A stretch of DNA of 64,000 nt from an uncultured Blautia sp. (GTDB lineage Bacteria; Bacillota; Clostridia; Lachnospirales; Lachnospiraceae), in the NCBI GenBank assembly GCA_900543715.1, contig UQSX01000001.1:1-64000 (forward strand). Reading direction: 5' to 3'. Every line of letters starts with the position of its first letter. The first letter of the stretch is position 1. Below, in pieces: positions 54,789 to 63,497 of the stretch. Below the pieces are notes generated by a model, which worked only from the letters and a program-made list of their open reading frames with translations, had not been told where the DNA came from and did no database searches. The position numbers and the translations under genes are program-made.

Positions 54789-56384
54789 ATGCTGTTTACA
54801 TCATATAGTTTCATCGGCTTTATCTCGGTGGTGTTTATCCTGTATTATGTGCTGCCTAAGAAGTGTCAGTGGCCTCTGCTGCTGATCGCCAGCTACATAT
54901 TTTACTTTATCGCCAGCCCTTCTTATCTGATCTTTATTGCGGCCACCACGGTCTCTACCTACCTGGTAAGCCGGAAGCTGGAAAGCATTAGGACAGAGCA
55001 GGATGTATACATAAAAGCAAATAAAGGAAACATCACCAAAGACCAGAAGAAAGCCTATAAGGCAAAGATGAAAGGAAGACAGTGGAAGTGGCTGCTGGTC
55101 TGTCTCATTTTTAACCTGGGAATACTGGCGGTGCTGAAGTACACCAACTTTGTCATTGCCAATATCAATGGGATCCTGGAGGCTTTCCACAGCACAAATG
55201 AACTTTCTTTTGTGAACCTGATCCTGCCTATGGGAATTTCCTTCTACACCTTTCAGACTATGGGATATATCATTGATGTTTACAGAGGTACCTGCAAGGC
55301 AGAGCGGAATCTGTTTAAGCTGGCCCTCTTTGTATCCTTTTTCCCTCAGCTTGTCCAGGGACCTATCAGCCGGTTTAATGATCTGGCGAAGTCCCTTTTT
55401 GAGGAACATTCTTTTGACACAAAGGTAGTGTCCTACGGACTTTACCGTATCCTGTGGGGATATTTTAAGAAGGTGGTCATTGCTGACCGTATCCTGGTAG
55501 CGGTGAATGAGATCATTCAGAATCCGGATGTGTACCAGGGAGGATTTGTATTTGTGGGCATGATGTTCTATGCTTTTGAATTGTATGCGGACTTTACAGG
55601 AGGCATCGATATTACCATAGGTATTGCCCAGACCATGGGCATTACGGTTACCGAGAACTTCCAGCGGCCTTATCTCTCTAAAAATATCAAGGAATACTGG
55701 AAGAGATGGCATATTACCATGGGGACCTGGTTTACAGACTATATTTTCTACCCTATTTCCGTGTGCAAGCCTATGCTGAAGATTTCCAAATTTTCAAGGG
55801 CAAAATTCGGAGATGCAGTAGGAAAAAGAGTGCCGGTGTACCTGTCATCCTTTGTGGTATGGTTTACCACAGGCATCTGGCATGGCGCCAGCTGGAACTT
55901 TATTGTCTGGGGACTTATGAACTTTGTAGTGATCATGATCTCCCAGGAACTGGAGCCTCTGTACCGGAAATTCCACGGAAGATTCCATGTAAAGGATAAG
56001 AAATGGTATGGAGCTTTGGAGATCATAAGGACGATCCTGCTGATGAGCGCGATCCGTATGTTTGACTGCTACCGGGATGTGCCTCTTACCTTTAAAATGT
56101 TTGGCAATATGTTTACGAACTTTGACATTACCGCCCTTACGGGAGAAGCCTTCCTGGGACTTGGACTTACAGCGGCAGATTATCTCCTGCTTTTTATCTG
56201 CCTGATCATTGTGGTGGCAGTCAGTCTTACAGAGGAGAAAAAAGGCAGCGTGAGAGATCTGATCTACGCTTCCCCGGCGGCCTGGAAATATATCATTTTC
56301 GGGATCATGACACTGGTAATTATTGTGTTTGGCGCTTATGGTATCGGCTATGACCAGAGCCAGTTTATCTATAATCAGTTTTAG
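54789..56384 (+). CDS. MBOAT acyltransferase (AlgI/DltB-like)
   Basis: A 531-residue multi-pass membrane protein with catalytic His365 in GIWHGASWNF and the family block EYWKRWHITMGTWFTDY. A charged cytoplasmic insertion (about residues 60-100) is additional to DltB-type proteins. It should take the aminoacyl group from the carrier and pass it across the membrane. The sequence looks closer to the AlgI branch than to classical DltB; this is a judgement by eye. Confidence 0.87.
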   Translation: MLFTSYSFIGFISVVFILYYVLPKKCQWPLLLIASYIFYFIASPSYLIFIAATTVSTYLVSRKLESIRTEQDVYIKANKGNITKDQKKAYKAKMKGRQWKWLLVCLIFNLGILAVLKYTNFVIANINGILEAFHSTNELSFVNLILPMGISFYTFQTMGYIIDVYRGTCKAERNLFKLALFVSFFPQLVQGPISRFNDLAKSLFEEHSFDTKVVSYGLYRILWGYFKKVVIADRILVAVNEIIQNPDVYQGGFVFVGMMFYAFELYADFTGGIDITIGIAQTMGITVTENFQRPYLSKNIKEYWKRWHITMGTWFTDYIFYPISVCKPMLKISKFSRAKFGDAVGKRVPVYLSSFVVWFTTGIWHGASWNFIVWGLMNFVVIMISQELEPLYRKFHGRFHVKDKKWYGALEIIRTILLMSAIRMFDCYRDVPLTFKMFGNMFTNFDITALTGEAFLGLGLTAADYLLLFICLIIVVAVSLTEEKKGSVRDLIYASPAAWKYIIFGIMTLVIIVFGAYGIGYDQSQFIYNQF

Positions 56385-56399
56385 GAGGAAGGACCCATT

Positions 56400-57467
56400 A
56401 TGAAAGCAAAGAAATTTCCTAAATGGCCGGCTGCTGTTGCAGTGCTGGCAATTGTTATGATAGTGGCTCTGTTCTTTCTTCAGAAGCTGTTGATGCCGAA
56501 ATATATGTCGGACATTGTAGAAGGGGCCCTGGTGGAGGAATATTATCAGGAGACCACAGATCATGAGGTGATCTTCGTGGGAGACTGTGAGGTTTACGAG
56601 AACTTTTCACCCATAGAAATGTACCGGGACTATGGGATCACCAGTTATATAAGGGGTTCCGCCCAGCAGCTTGCCTGGCAGTCTTACTATCTGCTGGAGG
56701 ACACCCTCCGCTATGAGACACCTAAGGTGGCAGTATTCAATGTTCTGGCTCTGAAATATGATGAGCCCCAGAGCGAAGCCTACAACCGGATGAGCATAGA
56801 CGGTATGAAGTGGTCGAAGTCGAAGATTGGAGCCATCCAGGCTTCTATGACAGAAGAAGAAAATATGCTGGACTATATTTTCCCTATCCTCCGGTATCAT
56901 TCCCGGTGGTCGGATCTGTCCTTAGAGGACTTTAAGTATATGTTCCACAAGGATAAGATTTCCCATAATGGATATTACATGAGGGTAGATGTCCGTCCGG
57001 CAGAGGGCTTTCCGGAGCCGGAGATCCTGGCAGACTATACGCTTGGCAGCAACGCCATGAGCTATCTGGACAAGATGCGCCAGCTCTGTGAGGACAACGG
57101 AATCGAGCTTGTGCTGGTAAAATCACCCAGCTTATATCCGCACTGGTATGAAGAGTGGGATCAGCAGATCGTGGATTACGCCGATAAATATGGTCTGGAT
57201 TATTTTAATTATGAAAAGCTGGCAGATGAAGTTGGAATTGACTACAATACAGATACTTATGACGGAGGACTTCATTTAAACCTGAGCGGGGCAGAGAAGC
57301 TGTCCAAGTATTTCGGAGAATATTTAACAGAAACCTATGACCTGACAGACTACCGGGAGGATCCGGAGTATCAGCAGGTCTATGAAGAAAAAATACAGTT
57401 CTATGAGGATATGAAAGAAGCCCAATATGAGGAACTGGAAAAATATGGAGAGATCATCAGTTATTAG
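56400..57467 (+). CDS. DltD-like membrane-anchored SGNH protein with Cys for Ser
   Basis: A 355-residue protein with one N-terminal helix (about 10-30) and an extracellular SGNH-like domain. Block I reads FVGDCEVYENFSP: Cys63 stands where GDS serine is expected. The C-terminal YDGGLHLNLSG holds the His. It lies where DltD would be and likely hands the aminoacyl group to the final polymer. A Cys nucleophile would favour thioester relay. The last 40 residues are Glu/Tyr-rich and helical. Confidence 0.8.
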   Translation: MKAKKFPKWPAAVAVLAIVMIVALFFLQKLLMPKYMSDIVEGALVEEYYQETTDHEVIFVGDCEVYENFSPIEMYRDYGITSYIRGSAQQLAWQSYYLLEDTLRYETPKVAVFNVLALKYDEPQSEAYNRMSIDGMKWSKSKIGAIQASMTEEENMLDYIFPILRYHSRWSDLSLEDFKYMFHKDKISHNGYYMRVDVRPAEGFPEPEILADYTLGSNAMSYLDKMRQLCEDNGIELVLVKSPSLYPHWYEEWDQQIVDYADKYGLDYFNYEKLADEVGIDYNTDTYDGGLHLNLSGAEKLSKYFGEYLTETYDLTDYREDPEYQQVYEEKIQFYEDMKEAQYEELEKYGEIISY

Positions 57468-57480
57468 GAGGAAGGAACAA

Positions 57481-58017
57481 ATGAGAAACATGAAAGGTAT
57501 TTTTGCAGCAGCGGTAATGGTAATGGGGCTGAGTCTGGCAGCCTGCGGAAGCTCTGACAGCGGATCTTCCAGTTCAGGAAGCTCATCTTCAGGCTCCTCC
57601 GCTTCTTCATCATCAGAAGGATTCAGCTTTACCAGCGGATCCACAAAGATTGAAATGAATGCAGACGCTTCTGCCATCGTGGAAGAACTTGGAGATCCGG
57701 ATGATTATTTTGAATCAGAAAGCTGCGCTTTTGAAGGATTAGACAAGGTCTATACCTATCCGGGATTTCATCTGAACACTTATCCGGTAGATGATAAGGA
57801 CTATGTACTGTCTGTGGACTTTATGGATGACACGGTGGCTACAGACGAGGGAATCAGTATCGGAAGCACAAAAGACGAGGTTGCAGAGGCCTATGGAGAC
57901 CCTGCAGAGGAGTCAGATACTTCTATGGTATATGAGAAAGGCGATACAGAAATGACGATCGGCCTGGACGGAGACAGTGTATCTTCTCTGGAGATCAGCG
58001 CTGTAACAGAAGAGTAA
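57481..58017 (+). CDS. Small lipoprotein with Ser-rich linker
   Basis: A 178-residue lipoprotein; the lipobox LAAC gives Cys22, followed by a Ser/Gly linker (about 25-48) and a globular C-terminal domain with two similar halves (GDPDDYFESESC and GDPAEESDTSM), each a GDP-containing repeat. No known family is recognised. It is the last gene of the operon, 13 bases after the SGNH gene, and so is probably an accessory on the outer face. Confidence 0.82.
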   Translation: MRNMKGIFAAAVMVMGLSLAACGSSDSGSSSSGSSSSGSSASSSSEGFSFTSGSTKIEMNADASAIVEELGDPDDYFESESCAFEGLDKVYTYPGFHLNTYPVDDKDYVLSVDFMDDTVATDEGISIGSTKDEVAEAYGDPAEESDTSMVYEKGDTEMTIGLDGDSVSSLEISAVTEE

Positions 58018-58032
58018 ATAAAATAAAACAGG

Positions 58033-58086
58033 AAAGCCAGTCTGGAGCAGGGAGTAAGGAATCCTTCGCCTCGGACTGGCTTTTTT
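58033..58086 (+). terminator. Terminator of the seven-gene operon
   Basis: AAGCCAGTC (58034-58042) pairs with GACTGGCTT (58074-58082), followed by six or more T. Confidence 0.9.
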
Positions 58087-58112
58087 CTGACTTTCAGAGT
58101 CAATGAGTCAGG

Positions 58113-59122
58113 CTATGATTTTTTGATATACTTTCGGCTTTTTCTCTCGCCTTTTTCTATTAGCAAATTCAGTCCTACCATATATTTTAAAAAGCGTTTG
58201 GTTGTGGAATCTGCTAAGCCCAAAATTTCCCGGGCCTCTTTGTTTGTGATGAAACCGTTTTTCTCAATATAGTCTAAAATGAGCTGCTTTCGCTGCTGGG
58301 ATTTATCGGCTTTTTTGTTGGGATTTATTGGCTTTTTATCGGCTTTTTTAAATAAATTTACCCGGAAGGTGTCACCGATTTCTACAAATTCAGGTTCTGG
58401 AAGACCATATTCTTTTGCGCGATTGAGGATTCTTCTATACAGGAACTGTCCATATAATTACGGTGACACACAGCATTGACGATCATTTCTCTGATTGCGG
58501 CTACGGGAAGCTCATAGACATCTTTACGGACAAGACCGTTGATCTCAGCCCCCAGATTGATGTGCCGGAGAACAAATTGATAGGCGTTTTCTATTTGCTC
58601 GTACAGAGGACCATCGTATTCTTTTTTATCTATGAAAATGTCTCTTTCTGTTCCCTTAAACAGTGCACACTGAATTTTGGAAAAAGGAAAATACTGTCCG
58701 GCCAGCAAGGCAAAAGCATTAGTGGCTAAAAGACCGGAACTACTTTTTTTTAAGACTTTCCAGCTGATTAATTGTTCTATGGAAACTACCTGAAAAGAAA
58801 GTTTTCCTTCAGGGTCTGCCGCTTCACGGCGGTAGTTTGTAATATCTCTGCACAATTTATCTGCTGCTTCGGCTGTCACTGGATATCCGATACAAGTCAG
58901 CTCATCCCAGGAAAGGTTACTGCCTTCGATCTCCAATTCCCGGATTTTTGTGCTGTCTGCCAGGCGGGAAGTGCCGCCCAGACGGATATAGGTTCCCTGC
59001 AGCTTCCCCTGATTTTTGAGATAATAGGGACGATTCATTCCTGGATAGATAGTGACGATCACAATACACTTTTCATTAATATTCTGAAAAGAAATATCAG
59101 GTATGATCTGAGGCTCACAGCT
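58113..59122 (-). pseudogene. AlbA_2/ATP-binding transcriptional regulator pseudogene
   Basis: On the minus strand, SCEPQIIPDISF then IYPGMNRPYYLK and LGGTSRLADS begin without an N-terminus. The core IREMIVNAVCHRNYMD is intact. A deletion removes about 60 residues and shifts frame. The tail resumes in another frame at LYRRILNRAKEYGLPEPEF and reads through a winged-helix end (NKEAREILGLADSTTKRFLK) to a stop at 58113-58115. This is the Schlafen/AlbA-type helicase-like regulator family (about 450-490 residues). It is broken at the 5' end and in the middle. Confidence 0.78.
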
Positions 59123-59195
59123 ATAAACACATAATAGAAATAAAACAGATTGAGAGTATCAGGAAGGCAGAAGGCTGAAATAATAAAAACATCCC

Positions 59196-59224
59196 TTGAC
59201 ACAATTTGAATTGAATGTTATATT
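59196..59224 (+). promoter_or_regulatory. Promoter of the dnaJ-like gene
   Basis: TTGACA (59196-59201), 17 bases, TATATT (59219-59224). The leader to the ATG is about 130 bases. I see no CIRCE repeat in it. Confidence 0.65.
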
Positions 59225-59359
59225 ACATATAGAACAAAAGAAACGGTCTGTCAGAGAGGCTTTTTCAAAATAGCAGTATTTTAACTTTGCGCTTCCCTTT
59301 TGGACATCTGTTCAAACTGGAGGCGTTTCTTATAAAAGGACATAACAGAGGGTGGTATA

Positions 59360-60385
59360 ATGGATAAAAAAAGAGATTATTATGAGGTTTTAGGGATTGC
59401 CAGAAATGCGGATGCCAATGAAATTAAAAAGGCCTATCGGAAACTGGCCAAAAAGTATCATCCAGATACTAATGCAGGAAACCCTAGGGCAGAAGAGAAA
59501 TTTAAAGAAATTACAGAGGCTTATAATGTGTTAAGCGATAATAAAAAGAGAAAGCTCTATGACCAGTTTGGCCACGCTGCCTTTGAGGGTGGAGCTTCTG
59601 AAGGAGGACCGGGGGCTTCCGGGGCTTACAGTTATGGAGGACCTGGAGGCGGATACCGGGAATACCATTTCCAAGGGGATCCGGGAGATATGGATGATAT
59701 TTTCAAGGATATTTTCGGAGATATCTTCCACGGAAGACAGAGCAGCAGCGGATTTTCCGGAGAAAATTTCGGAGGAGGATTCGGAAGAGGCTTTGGTGGA
59801 CAGAACTTTGGAGGGCAGCGTTCGTGGAAGGGATCCGACATGACTGCTTCTGTAACGATCAGTTTTGAGGAGGCGGCTTTTGGCTGTAAAAAAGTTCTCA
59901 GCCTGAAGGATCCTTCTACAGGAGCTGTACAGTCTCTGGAAGTAAGGATACCGGCAGGCATTGAGACGGGAAAGAGTATCCGTCTGAGAGGAAAGGGAAT
60001 GCCTGGGACTAATGGAGGTGAAGCCGGAGACCTTCTCCTTCAGATAACTGTTGAAGAAAAGCCGGGATATGAGCGAAAAGGGCTGGATATTTACACTACG
60101 GTGAGGATTCCTTTTACCACCGCTGTGCTGGGAGGCGAAGCGGTAGTGCCGACGATTTATGGAAATGTAGTGTGTAAGATAAAAGAAGGCACCCAGCCTG
60201 GGACAAAGATCCGCCTGAGAGGAAAGGGCATTGTCTCCATGAAGAATCCTTCGGTAAAGGGAGACCAGTATGCACAGATTGAAATCCAGGTTCCCCGGTA
60301 TGTAAGCCGGGAGGCGAAGGAAAAACTGAAAGAATTTGATCAGGCCTGCGGTGGCCCGGGCTCCGGAAGAGGGAGCGCAGCGTAA
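59360..60385 (+). CDS. DnaJ-type co-chaperone without zinc finger (CbpA-like)
   Basis: A 341-residue protein. The J domain is residues 5-70 with His34-Pro35-Asp36 (HPD), then a Gly/Phe-rich stretch (about 75-155), and two beta substrate-binding domains with CTD-type repeats ([24 protein letters not shown]). The Cys-rich zinc finger of DnaJ is absent, so it is of the CbpA/DnaJ-B class. It stimulates DnaK. It stands alone, not next to dnaK or grpE. Confidence 0.92.
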   Translation: MDKKRDYYEVLGIARNADANEIKKAYRKLAKKYHPDTNAGNPRAEEKFKEITEAYNVLSDNKKRKLYDQFGHAAFEGGASEGGPGASGAYSYGGPGGGYREYHFQGDPGDMDDIFKDIFGDIFHGRQSSSGFSGENFGGGFGRGFGGQNFGGQRSWKGSDMTASVTISFEEAAFGCKKVLSLKDPSTGAVQSLEVRIPAGIETGKSIRLRGKGMPGTNGGEAGDLLLQITVEEKPGYERKGLDIYTTVRIPFTTAVLGGEAVVPTIYGNVVCKIKEGTQPGTKIRLRGKGIVSMKNPSVKGDQYAQIEIQVPRYVSREAKEKLKEFDQACGGPGSGRGSAA

Positions 60386-60406
60386 ATAAATTTTAATAAA
60401 TATATG

Positions 60407-60442
60407 AGAGAGACTGTTGTGCAGCTGCAATGGTCTCTTTTT
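60407..60442 (+). terminator. Terminator of the dnaJ-like gene
   Basis: AGAGAC (60409-60414) pairs with GTCTCT (60433-60438) around an inner palindrome TGCAGCTGCA; T-run follows. Confidence 0.75.
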
Positions 60443-60774
60443 GGCTGTTCCGAAAAACGGAACTTTGGAACAAATAAACCAACCTGCTTTGGAAGATTTG
60501 GAGAGACTGCGGTCAATAATGGGAGAAGTGGGATTTGAAAGGCAGGAATTGCCAGAAGTGTACCGCTGATCTTGCAATTTTTTGTGGGCAGGGGGTAGTA
60601 TGGTCTGGAGAGTGCCTTTGATTTTTCGATTTTTGAATCCCAGGAGGTAGTTTATCCCTAAACTTATCCGGAGATAAAAAGGAACCTGCCTATTCCAAAA
60701 TAGACTTATAGAAATATAGCGAAAGACCCATACAGAGAAGCGCCGGGGAACCTATAACTTTTCACTTTTTTAAA
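60443..60774 (+). other. Intergenic stretch, one short ORF-like remnant
   Basis: About 330 bases without a recognised gene. From a TTG at 60465 to a TGA at 60567-60569 a frame reads LEQINQPALEDLERLRSIMG and then GFERQELPEVYR, which looks protein-like but matches no family I know. The rest shows nothing clear. Confidence 0.3.
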
Positions 60775-60803
60775 TTGATTCTGCCCAGGAAAAAAGATAA
60801 ACT
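60775..60803 (+). promoter_or_regulatory. Putative promoter of the ubiD-ubiX-lpdD cluster
   Basis: TTGATT (60775-60780), 17 bases, TAAACT (60798-60803), about 36 bases before the ubiD ATG. Confidence 0.5.
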
Positions 60804-60838
60804 ATACACATAGAAGATAATTTGCGAGGTGATGAGAG

Positions 60839-62063
60839 ATGACAGACAAAGTGAGAGATTTGAGAAGCGCTCTGAAACGGCTGGAAAGCATGCCGGGACA
60901 GCTGATCACCACGGATGTGGAAGTAGACCCTATGGCAGAGCTGGCAGGTGTATACCGTTATGTGGGTGCAGGAGGAACCGGATTTTGATTTAAATAAACT
61001 GGTGCCGGCTCCCACGAATACCCCTGATGATGCCGGCCCTTACATAACTCTGGGGATGTGCTATGCTTCCCATCCAGATACAGGAGCAAGCGATGTGACG
61101 ATTCATCGTCTCTGTATCCAGAGCAAGGATGAACTTTCCATCTTTTTTACCCCGGGAGCCAGACATATCGGCGCTATGGCAGAACGGGCAGAGGCTCTTG
61201 GACAGAAACTGCCGATTTCTATCAGCATAGGCGTGGATCCGGCGATTGAGATCGGCTCCTGCTTTGAACCGCCCACCACTCCTTTAGGATATAACGAGCT
61301 GGCTATTGCAGGGGCTCTGAGAGGAGAACCAGTGGAGCTGGCTCCCTGTCTTACCGTAAAAGAAAACTGCATTGCCAATGCTGAGTATGTCATAGAAGGA
61401 GAAGTGATCCCGGGAGTGCGGGTCCAGGAAGACCAGAACAGCCATACGGGCTATGCCATGCCGGAGTTTCCAGGCTATACAGGTCCTGCCAGCAGCCAGT
61501 GCTGGCTGATCAAGGTAAAGGCAGTGACTCACAGAAAAGACCCGATCATGTAGACTTGCATCGGCCCCAGCGAGGAGCACGTCTCCATGGCGGGAATTCC
61601 CACAGAGGCCAGTATTTACGGGATGGTGGAAAAGGCTATGCCGGGAAGACTGCTGAATGTGTACTGTGCTTCTCCGGGCGGAGGGAAATACATGGCAGTG
61701 CTGCAGTTTAAGAAGTCCTCCCCTTCAGATGAAGGGAGACAGAGGCAGGCGGCTCTTCTGGCCTTCTCTGCTTTCAGTGAGCTGAAACATGTATTTTTGG
61801 TAGACGAGGATGTAGACTGCTTTGATATGAAAGATGTACTTTGGGCCATGAACACCAGAATGCAGGGAGACGCAGATATCATCACCATTCCTGGCGTACG
61901 GTGCCATCCCCTGGATCCTTCCAATGACCCTTCCTGTTCCCCCAGTATCCGGGATCATGGAATCGCCTGCAAGACCATTTTTGACTGTACAGTACCCTAT
62001 GATCAGAAGGAACGGTTCAAGAGAGCCAGATTTATGGAGGTGGACCCGGAAAAATGGCTTTAG
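60839..62063 (+). pseudogene. UbiD-family decarboxylase pseudogene
   Basis: The UbiD family decarboxylates aromatic or related acids using prenylated FMN. An ATG after GAGGTG starts normally (RDLRSALKRLESMPGQLITT). At VGAGGT the frame ends after a deletion of about 75 residues. The next block (EPDFDLNKLVPAPTNTPDD) continues in another frame. There the expected Gln codon in DPIM-Q-TCIGPSEEHVSM is TAG (61551-61553), an amber stop. The rest (AGIPTEASIYGMVEKAMPG to the end) is intact. Two separate lesions mean the gene is dead. Confidence 0.88.
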
Positions 62064-62698
62064 ATCATAGTATAGAAAACAGCAGCCGGGAGGAGAGGCA
62101 GAAAGCTCCCGGGAGACGGATACTTGTGGGAATTACCGGAGCTTCAGGCATTCCTGTGGCCATAGAAGTGCTGAAAGGCCTTCGGGAAGCACAGGCAGAG
62201 ATCCACCTGATGATCAGCCAGGGCGGAGAGATGACTATCCGGCAGGAGGCCTCCTGCTCACTGGAAGAGCTGAAAGAGCTGGCGGATGTGGTCTATGACA
62301 ACTGGGACATAGGGGCGGCTCCGGCCAGCGGCAGTTTTAGAAATATGGGAATGATCGTAGTTCCCTGCAGTATGAAAACCCTGGCAGGAATACACAGCGG
62401 CTACAGCGACAGTCTTCTTCTTCGGGCGGCAGACGTTGCCCTGAAGGAAAGGCGGAAGCTGGTGCTGGCAGTGCGGGAATGCCCCTTTAGTACGATCCAT
62501 CTGAGAAATATGTATGAGCTTTCTTCTATGGGAGCAGTTATACTTCCGCTGGTGCTCAGCTACTATAACAAGCCTGAGAACCTTCAGGAGGCTGACCAGC
62601 ATCTGGCAGGAAAGATCCTGGATCAGTTTCACATAGAATATAAACCTTTTAAAAGGTGGAAAGGCATGGACGCAGATGGAGCGGTACAGAGAGATTGA
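62054..62698 (+). CDS. ubiX: Flavin prenyltransferase UbiX
   Basis: A 214-residue enzyme that prenylates FMN to make the UbiD cofactor. It has the FMN-binding GITGASGIPVA, the conserved VVPCSMKTLAGIHSGYSDSL core and a reasonable length. It overlaps the ubiD reading frame by 10 bp. Because ubiD here is broken, its cofactor would have to serve another UbiD-type enzyme. Confidence 0.93.
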   Translation: MALDHSIENSSREERQKAPGRRILVGITGASGIPVAIEVLKGLREAQAEIHLMISQGGEMTIRQEASCSLEELKELADVVYDNWDIGAAPASGSFRNMGMIVVPCSMKTLAGIHSGYSDSLLLRAADVALKERRKLVLAVRECPFSTIHLRNMYELSSMGAVILPLVLSYYNKPENLQEADQHLAGKILDQFHIEYKPFKRWKGMDADGAVQRD

Positions 62699-63032
62699 AC
62701 GAACCCTTCTGGGAAGAAAGATTACTGCCAGGATCTGTTTCCTGGATGAGGGGATCAACGTCATCCTTACAGGAGGAGATAAGTCTCACATCGGAGCAGT
62801 CAGCGGCAGAGTGCCGGGGCAGGATCCTGCAGATCTGGAACTGCCGGGGCACAGGGAAGGAGTTCTGGCCAGAGAGTGGGCCGGAAAACTGTCAAAGGCC
62901 TGGAGGACCCCGGTGTGGGTGGAATGCGGCATTCATTATGAAAACCTGGATAAAGAGGGGATCAGCAGGGTGCTGGAAACCTGTGGGGAAATGCTGGAGG
63001 AAATATTAGATAAAGGACAGAAAGAAGACTAA
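62676..63032 (+). CDS. LpdD-like prenylated-flavin accessory protein
   Basis: A 118-residue protein of the LpdD (gallate decarboxylase-associated, prenylated flavin chaperone) type: GRKITARICFLDEGINVIL and GGDKSHIGAVS are typical blocks. It overlaps ubiX by 23 bp. The order ubiD-ubiX-lpdD is that of gallate/protocatechuate decarboxylase loci. Confidence 0.78.
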   Translation: MERYREIERTLLGRKITARICFLDEGINVILTGGDKSHIGAVSGRVPGQDPADLELPGHREGVLAREWAGKLSKAWRTPVWVECGIHYENLDKEGISRVLETCGEMLEEILDKGQKED

Positions 63033-63053
63033 TATCAGCAGCAGGTGTAAAAG

Positions 63054-63482
63054 ATGAAGGAAAATGAAAAATTTCAGATGAATGTGGAGGTTGTATCAAA
63101 AGCCCTCCAGGAGCAGGCCGGGGTCAGAGGACCCCAGGAGGAAGCAAGAGGGCTTTATAGGAAATTTATCACAACAAAACAGGAGCCTGTGCGGCTGGCG
63201 GTGGCCCTCAGAGGCTTTTTTCTTCCCCAGGCAAAGGAAGAGGAGAAAGAAGCCTATGCTGCTTATTTAAAAGGCCGGATCCGTCCGGCGGTGGTGGCCC
63301 TGATCGAGGAAGACCAGGTAGAAAAGCTGGAGAGGCTGGAATCTCTTGGCTGGCTGGAAGGAAAAAACATTGATGGCTTTATCCGTATTGCCCGGCAGAG
63401 ACAGAAAAATGCCGCTCTGGTGTGGCTCCTCCATTTAAAAAAAGAAAAATATGGATTTAAAGACAGGGACTTTTCCCTCTGA
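63054..63482 (+). CDS. Hypothetical protein, helical repeat-like
   Basis: A 142-residue soluble, helix-rich protein with no recognised family; a C-terminal section (EKLERLESLGWLEGKNIDGF then ARQRQKNAALVWLL) looks like ankyrin-type or helical hairpins. It is 15 bases ahead of a DUF2201-like gene, so the two are probably one unit. Confidence 0.7.
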   Translation: MKENEKFQMNVEVVSKALQEQAGVRGPQEEARGLYRKFITTKQEPVRLAVALRGFFLPQAKEEEKEAYAAYLKGRIRPAVVALIEEDQVEKLERLESLGWLEGKNIDGFIRIARQRQKNAALVWLLHLKKEKYGFKDRDFSL

Positions 63483-63497
63483 AGGCAGGTGAATAAA

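Noticed and set aside
54801..55712. A 303-codon minus-strand frame over the MBOAT gene
   Set aside because: Antisense shadow without ribosome site or known domain.
57540..57630. Ser/Gly-rich repeat coding region as a nucleotide repeat or CRISPR
   Set aside because: It is a lipoprotein linker with codon-level low complexity; units are not regular and no spacers are present.
59225..59359. CIRCE heat-shock operator before the DnaJ-like gene
   Set aside because: The TTAGCACTC inverted repeat is not present in the leader.
59531..60577. A 348-codon minus-strand frame over the DnaJ-like gene
   Set aside because: Antisense to a gene with a canonical HPD motif; composition is Ser/Arg/Leu-rich as expected for a shadow.
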